Counted from the first letter of the stretch, positions 23,972-33,113 are shown. The stretch: DNA of 37,209 bases from Ignavibacteriota bacterium (GCA_003820375.1 RPQH01000043.1:1-37209); one strand, 5' to 3'. Numbers and translations: made by a program. Notes: generated from the letters alone by a model not told the origin.

Positions 23972-24038
23972 TTTCCGTTAATAATTATGGTTTTGAGATT
24001 ATTTGCATTTTTTTATATTATAGCATGGTAAATAACAA

Positions 24039-24974
24039 TTGATGAAAAGAATTTTATTATTTTACATATTATCTCTTTTAGCTTTTCCGGGAATATCTTA
24101 TTCTCAGAAATTCATTACTACTGAAGAAGACTCGGTTGTTAATCCTTCTCACTTAATGTCTGTTACCAATAAAAAGATAAAACAAAAAACATTAGAGAAA
24201 AGCAATATCAGTGTAATAAAATTCAGCTCAATAACAGGATTTACCATTGGTGCAGGTGTATGGCTTCACAACTATCAAAGGAACTCATGGTGGGCGGGAC
24301 AAAGAGGTCAATTTCATATTCAGAATGACTGGGATTATGCTTTATCTGCTGATAAAGCAGGTCATTTCTTCGATGGAGCTTTCATTCATAAATTATACAG
24401 CGGCGCTTTTGAGTGGACAGGCTTTAGTAAAAAAACTTCGATGTGGCTTGGTACTTTATTCAGTATTGCTTATATGACTGATATTGAAATCGAAGATGGC
24501 TTTGCACGTGATTGGGGTTTCAGCCCCGGTGATGAACTATTTAACGTGCTGGGGGCTTTTTATCCCGTTGTTCAAAATGCCTATGAACCGCTTAATGAAT
24601 TTAATTTTAAATGGAGCTATTATCCTTCAAGAACTTTAACCGAAGGAATTAAAAATGGTGCATTTTTAGATGACTATGACGGGCAAACAATGTGGCTATC
24701 AATCGGGGTTCACCGGTTTTTACCGGAACCAATTAAGAAATACTGGCCTGATTTTTTCAATATTGCTGTCGGTTATGGAGTTAAAGACCATATAGATGTT
24801 TCAAAAGCATATCAGAATTGGTATATTGCATTAGATTATGATTTCAGAAAAATGATACCGGGAAGCTCAAAGTTCATGTTATGGCTTAAAGATGTTTTGA
24901 ACCATTTCAGGATTTTACCTGCTCCGGGAATAAGATTCAGTAAGCATGGAACCGAATATATAATTAATTTTTAA
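24039..24974 (+). CDS. DUF2279-like envelope protein (copy 1)
   Basis: 311 residues with a signal peptide (RILLFYILSLLAFPGISYSQ). The middle has the features I associate with the DUF2279 family: DKAGHFFDGAFIHKLYSGAFEWTG followed by an acidic EIEDGFARDWGFSPGDELFNVLGA block. It ends RFSKHGTEYIINF, compatible with an outer-membrane location. Function unknown. The next gene is a paralogue starting two bases after this stop; the shared pattern is DKA(G/S)H, a Glu-Trp-(T/A)-G turn, then E-x-x-DGFA and a C-terminal PAPxxRFS. The pair is transcribed downstream of the cytochrome operon but separated by 67 bases. Confidence 0.8.
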   Translation: MMKRILLFYILSLLAFPGISYSQKFITTEEDSVVNPSHLMSVTNKKIKQKTLEKSNISVIKFSSITGFTIGAGVWLHNYQRNSWWAGQRGQFHIQNDWDYALSADKAGHFFDGAFIHKLYSGAFEWTGFSKKTSMWLGTLFSIAYMTDIEIEDGFARDWGFSPGDELFNVLGAFYPVVQNAYEPLNEFNFKWSYYPSRTLTEGIKNGAFLDDYDGQTMWLSIGVHRFLPEPIKKYWPDFFNIAVGYGVKDHIDVSKAYQNWYIALDYDFRKMIPGSSKFMLWLKDVLNHFRILPAPGIRFSKHGTEYIINF

Positions 24975-24976
24975 AT

Positions 24977-25951
24977 ATGAGAATTTTTTCAATTATATTT
25001 TTATCTTTTGTTATTTCTTCAACCGTCTTTACTCAAACAAGAGAAATAACTATTCCGGGATTAACATTAAAGAATTCAAAAGGTCCAAATCAATTGCAGG
25101 AATTAACAAGCTTTAAGCTTGTTAAAGATTCCACCGCTTTGAATAAAGACAAAAGCAAAAAGCCGGAAAAGAAATACCAGATAGTTCCATGGAGAATGAT
25201 AGCAATCGGTTCGGCTGGAGCAGGTGTTTTTACGGCAATGCATATATATTACAGCAAAACATGGTGGAAAAATAAGGAAAAATATTTCAAGTTTGCAGAA
25301 GACGGGTATTATGCCCGCAATATGGATAAAGCATCACACATTTATACAGCCAATGCATTTACGGTAACAGTCGGTGAAGCATTTGAGTGGGCTGGAATTT
25401 CTCCCGGAAAAGCCCTGTTATATGGAGCAATAACCTCAATGGCATATGAAACCTATATTGAAATAAACGATGGGTTTGCACCTATCTGGGGTTTCGATTG
25501 GATTGATGTAGGCTGTAATATTTTCGGTGCAGTCTACCCGTTCTTACAAAACGAAGCACCTTTCCTGAAAAATTTTAATTTCAAATGGAGCTTTAAACCG
25601 GAATGGGTAAGCAGAAAGATTTCTAATAAAGATGACCTGCTTGATGATTATACAAACATGACATTCTGGTTAAGTATTTCACCGGAAGGATTACTACCCA
25701 AAAGTGCAGCTAAATATTACCCCGGTTTTCTGGCTTTCGCTTTAGGATTAAGCATTAAGAACGCTAGCCACACCGGCGGAAGCGGAAATGCTTACAGGGA
25801 GTGGTTTTTATCTTTGGATTATGATTTAAACAAACTGCCGGGAAATTCGGATTTTATGAAAAAGCTGAAGAAAATTCTTAATTTTTACCATTTTCCTGCC
25901 CCTGCAGTACGTTTTTCTCCGTCAGGAATTTGGTATGGACTTTATTTTTAA
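24977..25951 (+). CDS. DUF2279-like envelope protein (copy 2)
   Basis: 324 residues, tandem paralogue of the preceding gene, beginning two bases after its stop codon. Signal peptide (RIFSIIFLSFVISSTVFTQ), then a lysine-rich linker and the family core: MDKASHIYTANAFTVTVGEAFEWAG, EINDGFAPIWGFDWIDVGCNIFGA, and the end APAVRFSPSGIWYGLYF. The glycine of DKAGH is Ser here. Function unknown; probably outer-membrane associated. The two copies differ in most positions, so the duplication is old rather than recent. Confidence 0.8.
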   Translation: MRIFSIIFLSFVISSTVFTQTREITIPGLTLKNSKGPNQLQELTSFKLVKDSTALNKDKSKKPEKKYQIVPWRMIAIGSAGAGVFTAMHIYYSKTWWKNKEKYFKFAEDGYYARNMDKASHIYTANAFTVTVGEAFEWAGISPGKALLYGAITSMAYETYIEINDGFAPIWGFDWIDVGCNIFGAVYPFLQNEAPFLKNFNFKWSFKPEWVSRKISNKDDLLDDYTNMTFWLSISPEGLLPKSAAKYYPGFLAFALGLSIKNASHTGGSGNAYREWFLSLDYDLNKLPGNSDFMKKLKKILNFYHFPAPAVRFSPSGIWYGLYF

Positions 25952-25991
25952 TATAAAAAACAATACTTTTGTAATTTAAATTTAATTCGAT

Positions 25992-26189
25992 ATGGCTAAA
26001 GTACAATCATTCGCAGATAAAGCAGCAAAATTAGCAAAAAAGGATGCTGAAGTTATGTGCCCGTCATGTAACAAATCAGCCAAGAGGATATATGCAAAGA
26101 TGATAACTTCTGTTAAAACAGAAAAAGAGACCTGGAAGTACCTCGAAAAGAACGTACGTCTTTGCAATAATTGTTTATCGGAAATATAA
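25992..26189 (+). CDS. zinc-ribbon microprotein upstream of L28
   Basis: 65 residues, basic, with two cysteine pairs: CPSC at 23-26 and CNNC at 58-61, an arrangement expected to bind one zinc ion. N-terminal MAKVQSFADKAAKLAKKDAEV is a charged helix. No known ribosomal protein matches (it is not L33, S14 or L32 by pattern), but it sits 22 bases upstream of rpmB on the same strand, so a ribosome- or RNA-linked role is a fair guess. Real gene by cysteine spacing and operon position. Confidence 0.75.
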   Translation: MAKVQSFADKAAKLAKKDAEVMCPSCNKSAKRIYAKMITSVKTEKETWKYLEKNVRLCNNCLSEI

Positions 26190-26211
26190 AAGCTTAAAAT
26201 AAACTATAATC

Positions 26212-26439
26212 ATGTCAAAAGTTTGCCAATTAACAGGGAAAAGACCATTAACGGGTAATAATGTTTCCCACGCTAATAACAGGACTAAAAGAAGACAGCT
26301 CCCGAATTTACAGAGCAAAAGAATCTGGATTCCTGAAGAGAACAGGTTTGTCACATTAAAGATATCAACAAGAGCTTTAAGGACATTAAAGAAAAAGGGT
26401 TACGCTGCAATGATCGCTGATCTGCAGAAATCTGCTTAA
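26212..26439 (+). CDS. rpmB: 50S ribosomal protein L28
   Basis: 75 residues with the L28 signature: SKVCQLTGKRPLTGNNVSHANNRTKRR at the N-terminus (KRP, HANN and TKRR parts recognisable) and LKISTRALRTLKKKG near the end. Only one of the zinc cysteines seen in some L28 forms is present, so this is the non-zinc type. It follows the zinc-ribbon microprotein with a 22-base gap; L33, the usual partner, is not here. Confidence 0.96.
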   Translation: MSKVCQLTGKRPLTGNNVSHANNRTKRRQLPNLQSKRIWIPEENRFVTLKISTRALRTLKKKGYAAMIADLQKSA

Positions 26440-26458
26440 TATTTTTTCAGGAGATGTG

Positions 26459-27199
26459 TTGCAAAAAAGCAGCTATGTCATTAGTGTTATTATACCAACC
26501 CTGAATGAAGAAAAGTTAATCTCCAAAACATTAGCCCAATTCACACCTGAGTTAAAAAAGAAGTATAACATAGAGGTAATAGTTTCAGACGGCGGAAGCA
26601 CTGATAATACATTAAATATTATCGGGGCATCCGCCGAGTTTATTATAAAAGCAGAAGAAGGAAAGAAACAAAATATTCCAATCGGAAGAAATGCAGGGGC
26701 AAAACATGCAAGCGGAAAATATCTTTATTTTATTAATGCTGATACTTTAATAGAAAACCCGGAGCAGTTCTTCGAAGAAACACTCACTGCATTAAAAGAA
26801 CCAAAAGTTGCCGCACTTACATTTAAGTTCTGTGTATTCCCCGATGAAGAAAAGCTAAGAGATAAAATGTTTCATGGTACTTACAACAACTATGTTTATT
26901 TACTTAATAAATGCGGAATGGGTATGGGAAGAGGTGAATGCCAGATAGTAAAAAAAGAGTTCTTCGAAAAAGTCTGCGGTTACAATGAAAACCTTCCTGC
27001 AGGTGAGGATTATGATCTGTACAGGCGGCTTGCAAAACATGGGAAAATTAAATATCTAAGAAGTATTATTATATTTGAATCACCGCGGCGTTACAGGCAA
27101 AGAGGTTATGTGAAAGTATTATGGGACTGGACAATTAACTCATTATCGGTTCTGTTCAGAAATAAAGCTGTCTCGGAAAAATGGGATGAAGTAAGATAG
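26459..27199 (+). CDS. family 2 glycosyltransferase
   Basis: About 246 residues. GT-A fold motifs: VIIPTLNEEK at the N-terminus, SDGGSTDNT, YLFINADTLI (DxD-like, here NAD), and AGEDYDLYRRLAKHG. A C-terminal hydrophobic helix is weak, so it is probably cytoplasmic or peripheral. Start: GTG at 26456 and TTG at 26459 are both possible; CAGGAG at 26448-26453 is better spaced from the TTG, which I prefer. It transfers a sugar from a nucleotide sugar, substrate unknown. Convergent with hldD, so lipopolysaccharide or glycan synthesis is possible. Confidence 0.9.
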   Translation: MQKSSYVISVIIPTLNEEKLISKTLAQFTPELKKKYNIEVIVSDGGSTDNTLNIIGASAEFIIKAEEGKKQNIPIGRNAGAKHASGKYLYFINADTLIENPEQFFEETLTALKEPKVAALTFKFCVFPDEEKLRDKMFHGTYNNYVYLLNKCGMGMGRGECQIVKKEFFEKVCGYNENLPAGEDYDLYRRLAKHGKIKYLRSIIIFESPRRYRQRGYVKVLWDWTINSLSVLFRNKAVSEKWDEVR

Positions 27200-27200
27200 A

Positions 27201-27256
27201 CAATAAGCAATTAACAATTAACAATTAACAATTAACAATGTACAATTAGCAATTAA
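27201..27256. repeat. 7-base tandem array after the glycosyltransferase
   Basis: Eight units of seven bases: CAATAAG, four perfect CAATTAA, CAATGTA, CAATTAG, CAATTAA. The array starts one base after the TAG stop (27197-27199). Most units contain TAA or TAG, and period 7 places them in all three frames. Confidence 0.92.
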
Positions 27257-27290
27257 GTACGAAACCTAATATTTTACTTGATAAAGCAAC

Positions 27291-27311
27291 ATTGCTCATT
27301 GCTCATTGACT
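27291..27311. repeat. 7-base tandem repeat over the hldD stop codon
   Basis: ATTGCTC, ATTGCTC, ATTGACT. Read on the minus strand this is CAATGAG-type units, and the hldD stop TGA (27298-27296) is inside the repeat, extending into the last codons. Same relation as at the thiolase gene. Confidence 0.8.
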
Positions 27312-28291
27312 GAAAGATACTTATCAGGCATTAGATAATTCTGCACATAATCCCTCACACCTTCTTCCAGTGATGTAATTTCACCGGTGAATCCGGCATC
27401 TCTTATCTTTTCCATCTTTGCCTGTGTAAAATATTGATATTGATTACGAATATTATCAGGCATGTCAACAAATTCAATATCGGGTATTTTATTCACAGCT
27501 TTAAACAAGGCATAGGTCATATCCAGCCAAGTGGATGCTTTGCCTGAGCCTATATTAAAAATACCGTTTTTATCTTTGCCTACGGGATTGGTAATATCAA
27601 AGAAAACAGTCATATCTACTGCATCTTTCACATAAAGGAAATCTCTTTTTTGCTCACCGTCTTTATATTCAGGTCTTTCGGATTTAAACAGCTGCATCTT
27701 CCCTGTTTCCATTATTTTAGCAAAAGATTTATTGACCATGCTCCTCATAGAACCTTTATGATTTTCATTTGGTCCGTAGACATTGAAATATTTTAATCCA
27801 ACAATTTTATTATTCAGCTTATTCTCAAGTACCCAAATATCAAATATTTGCTTTGATAGACCGTACTTATTTAACGGTTTCAGCTTGGGAATTAATGTAA
27901 GATCATCATCAAAACCAAGTGAGCCGTCACCATAAGTAGCCGCACTTGAAGCATAAACGTAACGAATATTATTTTTCAGAGACCACTCTGCAAGTATACG
28001 TGAATACTCAACATTATTCCTTTGAAGGAAATCCATATCTTCTTCTGTTGTAGAACTGCATGCTCCCATATGGTATAAAGTATCAGTATTTTCATCAATT
28101 TTTCCCGACGAAATTTCTTTCAGGAACATATCTTTATCAATAAAATCCGAATATTTTAAACCTGCTAAATTGCACTTTTTAGTACCTTCCATATCGGAAT
28201 CTACTAAAAGTACGTCATTAAATCCCATTAAATTTAATTTCCAGCAGATAGCACTGCCGATAAAACCTGCCCCGCCTGTTATTATTTTCAT
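27296..28291 (-). CDS. hldD: ADP-L-glycero-D-manno-heptose 6-epimerase
   Basis: Last step in making the nucleotide heptose used for the lipopolysaccharide inner core. 331 residues of the extended SDR fold: NAD-binding GGAGFIGSAI, the family-specific ACSSTTEEDM, YASSAATYGDG, the catalytic Tyr/Lys in NKYGLSKQIFD, FNVYGPNENHKGSM and, near the C-terminus, RNQYQYFTQAKMEKIRDAGF. The match to the epimerase family is strong block by block. It indicates a heptose-containing lipopolysaccharide. No other hld genes are in the window. The stop codon is inside a 7-base repeat. Confidence 0.95.
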   Translation of the reverse strand: MKIITGGAGFIGSAICWKLNLMGFNDVLLVDSDMEGTKKCNLAGLKYSDFIDKDMFLKEISSGKIDENTDTLYHMGACSSTTEEDMDFLQRNNVEYSRILAEWSLKNNIRYVYASSAATYGDGSLGFDDDLTLIPKLKPLNKYGLSKQIFDIWVLENKLNNKIVGLKYFNVYGPNENHKGSMRSMVNKSFAKIMETGKMQLFKSERPEYKDGEQKRDFLYVKDAVDMTVFFDITNPVGKDKNGIFNIGSGKASTWLDMTYALFKAVNKIPDIEFVDMPDNIRNQYQYFTQAKMEKIRDAGFTGEITSLEEGVRDYVQNYLMPDKYLSVNEQ

Positions 28292-28458
28292 TGTTTTTGT
28301 TTAGATATATAAAAATAATGAGATTAACTTTACTTTACAATTGAACTATTTATACACTCAGGCCGTTATGATATTACCTAGTTATCTTTATTTATTAAAA
28401 TATAATTATTATATTATTAACAAGTTATACTTATTTTAAAAATATTATTGGAGGAGAA

Positions 28459-29373
28459 ATGAAAAAATTTTTCTTGTCTACTTTACTTCTAATTTTATTA
28501 ACGTCAATTACTTACACTCAACCTAAATTACTCGAAGGTTTTGAAACAGCAGATTCAAATAATTTGCCAGCAGGATGGGCAAAATGGATTGTCGGAAATT
28601 ATTATCCGGATCCCTACTGGAACTGGACAGTGAGAGACAGCGGCTTACCACTTCCGGGTTTGCAAAACGCAACTAGCAAATCACACACCGGTTTGAAGTC
28701 ATGCGGTGTAAGTTGGTGGGTTGGCAATGATACCGGCGGTACAGCATATGTACCTGAAGCATGGCTTATAACTAAAAGAATTCCGCAGCTTGCTGCAGGA
28801 GATGTGTTGAAGTTCTGGGCAAGCGGTGGCTCTGCAAATTATTTAGACAGTATTCAGGTATTTATAAGCACTATTGATTCCACACCATCTTCTATGATTT
28901 TCAAGCTGGCTTCTATAATTTGGCCTGTTGGAACAACCTATGGTGTATTTACTGAATATACTTATGACCTTTCTACTTATGCAGGTTTTGAAGCATGGAT
29001 TGGATTCAGATACAATACTGATATAACTCAGGATGGATTTTTTGTTTTTGTCGATGATGTTTTTGTTGGCAGTGTAATTGGAATTAAACCTGTCGGATCT
29101 AATATTCCAAATAAATTTGAACTTCGTCAAAATTATCCAAATCCGTTCAATCCAAAAACGGTATTTGAGTTTGACCTTCCAAAAGGTGAAAATGTTAATA
29201 TCGTAATTTACAATATGCTTGGACAGGAAGTAAAGACTTTATTAAATGAATTTAAATCTGCAGGCACATATAAAGTAGATTTCGATGCAAGTGCTCTTGC
29301 AAGCGGAACATATTATTACAGAATTATAGCAGGTGATTTTGTTGATACTAAGAAAATGGTATTGGTAAAATAA
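28459..29373 (+). CDS. secreted choice-of-anchor J protein with T9SS sorting domain
   Basis: 304 residues, strong ribosome site GGAGGAG at 28450-28456. Signal peptide (KKFFLSTLLLILLTSITYTQ), then a cleaved-adhesin/choice-of-anchor J-like beta-sandwich (LLEGFETADSNNLPAGWAKW, GGTAYVPEAWLITKRI, TYDLSTYAGFEAWIGFRYNT, GFFVFVDDVFVG), then a C-terminal sorting domain (RQNYPNPFNPKTVFEFDLP ... SGTYYYRIIAG ... KKMVLVK). Such proteins bind surfaces or glycans; no partner is nearby. Own transcription unit, ending at the terminator at 29408. Confidence 0.9.
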   Translation: MKKFFLSTLLLILLTSITYTQPKLLEGFETADSNNLPAGWAKWIVGNYYPDPYWNWTVRDSGLPLPGLQNATSKSHTGLKSCGVSWWVGNDTGGTAYVPEAWLITKRIPQLAAGDVLKFWASGGSANYLDSIQVFISTIDSTPSSMIFKLASIIWPVGTTYGVFTEYTYDLSTYAGFEAWIGFRYNTDITQDGFFVFVDDVFVGSVIGIKPVGSNIPNKFELRQNYPNPFNPKTVFEFDLPKGENVNIVIYNMLGQEVKTLLNEFKSAGTYKVDFDASALASGTYYYRIIAGDFVDTKKMVLVK

Positions 29374-29407
29374 TATTTCATTTAAATTGAAATAAGAATA
29401 TATTGTC

Positions 29408-29433
29408 AAGCCCCTGAAAAAGGGGCTTTTTTA
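29408..29433 (+). terminator. intrinsic terminator after the choice-of-anchor J gene
   Basis: AAGCCCCT (29408-29415) pairs perfectly with AGGGGCTT (29421-29428) around GAAAA, followed by TTTTTA. Very similar in stem to the terminator at 10269-10289. Confidence 0.92.
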
Positions 29434-29690
29434 TTTCTCCTTCTTTTATAATAAGCGAAAACAATAATTGGCGTTGAACATACTATTTCGGGTAAAGGAG
29501 AATCAATAACACAACTATCCAAAATAAATTTGAAACTCAAATAAAGTTATGAAAGACAAAAAGTTTGAACCGTGATTTCACAGATTTAATTGATTAACAG
29601 GATTGAAAATTGTAATGATGAATTGAATAACATTAAACTCTCAGAATTGTAATATATTAGAAGGATTTTATTAAATACATTTAGTCACGC

Positions 29691-29746
29691 AGTGACACAA
29701 CGTATTAGCTGAAATTTTATAGATATGGTATAATACCGGCATTCAC
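29691..29746. repeat. dispersed GTCAC..GTGAC repeat, copy 1
   Basis: AGTCACGCAGTGAC, then TATTAGCTGAA, a run of TATA-type bases, and CCGGCATTCA. The same order occurs at 34691-34763 with a 16-base insertion before CCGGCATTCA. A short relative CCCCGAAGGGGTGACATTAT is at 43-62 at the window start. Confidence 0.6.
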
Positions 29747-29891
29747 ACATTTAATGGGGAACATTTTCACCCATAAATTTGTAACTTTATTAGAGATTAA
29801 TATTTATTACTTTGTTGATGTGAAATTGTTTATACTTAGAAAATATTAACTTAAAGAACTTAATAAACTTAACGAATTTAATAAACTAATA

Positions 29892-32072
29892 TTGACTTTT
29901 TTAAATCCTGCAATACTCTGGGGGCTTGCTGCTGTTTCTATTCCCATTATAATTCATATCTTCAACCTGAAACGCACGAAGAAGATTGAGTTTTCAACGC
30001 TAATGTTTTTAAAAGAAATTCAGCAATCTAAATACAAGAAAATAAAGCTTAAACAGCTTTTAATCCTTCTTTGCAGGATTGCATTTATCATTTTTCTTAT
30101 TCTCGCATTTGCACGTCCTTTCGAATCCGGCTATCTCGGTTTTGCAGGGAGCAAAGCAAGAAGTACCGTATTGCTGCTGCTTGATGATTCGTTCAGCATG
30201 CTGACACGCGAAAGCGGCGGTACAAATTTCGATGCTGCTAAATCAAAGGTACTTGAAACCATCTATAACCTTGGCGAAAAAGATGAAATATACTTCATCC
30301 CAATTTCAAAAATATCCATTCCCGGATACTCAGGATTATACAGAAATATAAATGAGCTGCGTGATTCGGTCAATGCTGCGCAAATATCAGATGTAACAAA
30401 AGAACTTGATGAAATATTATATTATTCAAAAAAATTGATGGATGCTTCCAACAATCCTTTTAAAGAAGTATTCCTGTTTACCGACGGACAAAAAAGTACA
30501 TTAACAGGCAAGATAAATAATACGGCAGATTTTACAGGCAAAGAGAAGACAAACCTTAACTTAGTCTTAACCGGTATAAGAAAAGGCAACGACTTATCGC
30601 TTGATACAATTAATGTTGTAACTAAAATATTTGAACGGAATAAACACGTTAAGCTTAAATGCACGGTAACAAATCACAATGCATTTGATGTAAGTAATAA
30701 AAGCGTAATACTAAACTTCAGCACAAATAAACCCTACAGGGAAGAAAAAGTTGTTGATATACCTGCAAACTCATCAGCAGATGTTGAATTTAATTTTATA
30801 CCAAATGTTACGGGTTATGCAGGAGGAAGTATTGAACTTCAGCAAAGCGATATATCCGAAGATGAAATCGCTAATGACAATAAAAAATACTTTGCAATCA
30901 ATGTTCCGGAAAAGGTAAAGATGCTGTTAGTAGCCGGTGTACCGTCAGATGCCGAGTTTATAAGGCTTGCTCTCTCTTCATCCGAAGAAATGATGCGAGA
31001 TTCAACGAACAATAAAATAAATTTCTTCGATATAACACAAATCCAGGCAAATGAATTTGAATCAGCATCAGGTACATTAAAAAATTACCAGTCAGTTGTA
31101 ATTGTAAACAAAAACACATTTTCCAATAATGAAACGGACAGGCTGCTGGATTATATTCAATCGGGAGGCGGAGTAATTATTTATCCTGCTGATAATTCAT
31201 CGATTCAAAATTATAATGAAACAATGTTAAGAAAGCTCGATATTCCATTCATCAATTCAGGCTTTGGCAGTGAAGGTGTGCAGACAAAGTTTGAAAGGAT
31301 AGATTATGAACATCCGGTCTTTGAAGGTATATTCAAATATGGTTCCGAAAAGAATGCAATGCAGGAATCACCTGCAATTTACCGCGGGTGGAATTTGAGT
31401 CCTGCAAATAATTCAATCTCACTTGTCAAAATGACAAACGGGAACAGCTTTCTTACTGAATACCGCTCAGGAAAAGGCAAGCTTTTATTTTATGCAGTAT
31501 CACCTGATATGCGTAACTCTAACTTCCCTTCTGTAAATTTATTTTCACCGCTTACGGTAAGAAGTATTATGTATCTTGCTAATAATAATCCTGTGAAGGA
31601 AGCAGTTAACGGTAAAGATTACCTTATAGATATAAATCTTGTAAATGAAAAACAAAACACAGATACGATAAACATCAGGAGTACAGTCCGCCCGGGAAAT
31701 GTTAACACATTTTCGCTTTCGGAATATTCGACCGTCAACCTGAAAAATTATTTGAATTACTCATCAAATTATTTTTTATCTGCAAACTCGAAAGATATTT
31801 TAGCAGTGCCCTCTAACTTTGATAAGAAAGAAACATTTTTCGACAGGATAACAGATGATGAGATAAAAAACGAGTTTGTCTCTTACACGGGAATAAACGT
31901 CAACATTATTAAGCCGGCTGATAATTACATGGCATCTCTTCAAAATCTAAGAAACGGAAAAGAGCTGTGGCAGTTCTTCCTGATACTTGCCCTACTTTTT
32001 GTTGCTGCAGAATATGCAATATCAAGGTCTATTTATTTTGGTGATAAAAATCATAAATCTACAGTGAAATGA
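29892..32072 (+). CDS. BatA/VWA-type membrane protein
   Basis: 726 residues, start TTG at 29892 (no ATG fits the conserved N-terminus). Residues 1-80 match the BatA N-terminal double-transmembrane domain: LNPAILWGLAAVSIPIIIHI, then the basic LKRTKKIEFSTLMFL and a second helix. A von Willebrand A-like domain follows with MIDAS-type DDSFSM near 87-92, a long periplasmic middle (about 220-600) of beta and flavodoxin-like character (GGGVIIYPAD), and a C-terminal helix (FFLILALLFVAAEYAI). Such proteins act in envelope stress or protein quality control, but the substrate is unknown. Followed by a TPR lipoprotein and sppA. Confidence 0.85.
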   Translation: MTFLNPAILWGLAAVSIPIIIHIFNLKRTKKIEFSTLMFLKEIQQSKYKKIKLKQLLILLCRIAFIIFLILAFARPFESGYLGFAGSKARSTVLLLLDDSFSMLTRESGGTNFDAAKSKVLETIYNLGEKDEIYFIPISKISIPGYSGLYRNINELRDSVNAAQISDVTKELDEILYYSKKLMDASNNPFKEVFLFTDGQKSTLTGKINNTADFTGKEKTNLNLVLTGIRKGNDLSLDTINVVTKIFERNKHVKLKCTVTNHNAFDVSNKSVILNFSTNKPYREEKVVDIPANSSADVEFNFIPNVTGYAGGSIELQQSDISEDEIANDNKKYFAINVPEKVKMLLVAGVPSDAEFIRLALSSSEEMMRDSTNNKINFFDITQIQANEFESASGTLKNYQSVVIVNKNTFSNNETDRLLDYIQSGGGVIIYPADNSSIQNYNETMLRKLDIPFINSGFGSEGVQTKFERIDYEHPVFEGIFKYGSEKNAMQESPAIYRGWNLSPANNSISLVKMTNGNSFLTEYRSGKGKLLFYAVSPDMRNSNFPSVNLFSPLTVRSIMYLANNNPVKEAVNGKDYLIDINLVNEKQNTDTINIRSTVRPGNVNTFSLSEYSTVNLKNYLNYSSNYFLSANSKDILAVPSNFDKKETFFDRITDDEIKNEFVSYTGINVNIIKPADNYMASLQNLRNGKELWQFFLILALLFVAAEYAISRSIYFGDKNHKSTVK

Positions 32073-32225
32073 GTTCTTTAAGGAAAATTAGCAGGAAATT
32101 CTGACTTTTTTATTCATTTAAAAACATTAGAAATATGGATAAAAATGCACTTTAAATCTCCACTTTTTTTAATTATATTTAAATTCTTATAAATAAAGGG
32201 ATTACTTGAAATAAACGGAGTTAAA

Positions 32226-33101
32226 ATGAAATCAATTTTTAAATCAATTTTAGCAATTATAATTATAGCATTTGCAGCAAATTATCTCTCCGGCTGCACA
32301 GGTTCTACAGAACAAACAACTGCCAAAATAGCTTATAATACAGGCGATTGGGAAAAGGCAGAACAGGAATTTTTAAAAGAAACACAGCAAAATCCAACAA
32401 ACGAAGAAGCATGGTTTTATCTTGCAATGTCAAGAATTCGCCAGAACAAGGTTAATGAAGCTGAACAAGCTTTAATTGAATACAGAAAAATCGGCAAGCA
32501 CACCTTTAATAGGGAGCTGCTTGAAGTCTGGGGCAGCATATTCGACCAGGGGTATAATTTAGTTGAAGAAGCTTCAAAAACTAAAGATACTGCAATTTCA
32601 ATTCCTAAATACAACAGGGCACTTAATTTCTTCAGTATTTCAAAAATGCTGATACCGGACAGTACAATATCACAGGAAAATATCAACGCAATTAATAATA
32701 AAATAAATACAATAGTCCTGAAACCGCTTTTGGATAGAGGAATAGAACTTGAAAAATCGGGTAATTATGCAGGTGCTATTGAATTATATAAACAGGGATT
32801 ATCAAGAGTACAAAAAGGTTCGGCAAATTACGAAATAGTAATTTATGATCTTGGAGTTGCATATTTGAAATGGGGCGAAACAATCAGAGATTCATTAACT
32901 GCTGCAAACTCTGAAGCAACAACGTTTAAAGAGCAATACCAGGCAGCACTGCCGTATCTGGAAGAGCTTGCAGTATCAAAAGAGCTGGCAAATCAAAAGC
33001 TGGCATATGACCTGTTAGTACCGGTATATGGTAATTTAGGTATGCTTGATAAAGCAAAAGAAGCACAGGAAATGCAGAAAAAGCTTCAGGATAAAAAATA
33101 A
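32226..33101 (+). CDS. TPR-repeat lipoprotein
   Basis: 291 residues. Signal peptide and lipobox YLSGC (Cys at about residue 24), so lipid-anchored in the envelope. The mature part starts with TPR-like helices: IAYNTGDWEKAEQEFLKETQ, NEEAWFYLAMSRIRQNKVNEAEQAL, then a further repeat near 175-200 (ELEKSGNYAGAIELYKQGL) and one at the C-terminus (LVPVYGNLGMLDKAKEAQE). It should serve as a scaffold for protein contacts. Start is preceded by GGAG at 32218. Lies between the BatA-like gene and sppA (12-base gap to the latter). Confidence 0.88.
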   Translation: MKSIFKSILAIIIIAFAANYLSGCTGSTEQTTAKIAYNTGDWEKAEQEFLKETQQNPTNEEAWFYLAMSRIRQNKVNEAEQALIEYRKIGKHTFNRELLEVWGSIFDQGYNLVEEASKTKDTAISIPKYNRALNFFSISKMLIPDSTISQENINAINNKINTIVLKPLLDRGIELEKSGNYAGAIELYKQGLSRVQKGSANYEIVIYDLGVAYLKWGETIRDSLTAANSEATTFKEQYQAALPYLEELAVSKELANQKLAYDLLVPVYGNLGMLDKAKEAQEMQKKLQDKK

Positions 33102-33113
33102 ATAATTAAAACA

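Larger units (their letters stand above)
29374..29891. other. 518-base gap with a terminator and a dispersed repeat
   Basis: After the terminator (29408-29433) there is no gene up to the BatA-like protein at 29892. 29565-29605 is a patch resembling GATTTCACAGATTTAATTGATTAACAGGATT, a low-complexity style often seen in such gaps. 29691-29746 belongs to a dispersed repeat shared with 34691-34763. The promoter for the downstream gene should be near 29840-29880. Confidence 0.6.

Noticed and set aside
27201..27256. CRISPR array
   Set aside because: Units are 7 bases with no unique spacers and no cas genes.
29565..29605. tRNA-like GTTTGAACC sequence
   Set aside because: No cloverleaf could be drawn; it is a low-complexity AT-rich patch.
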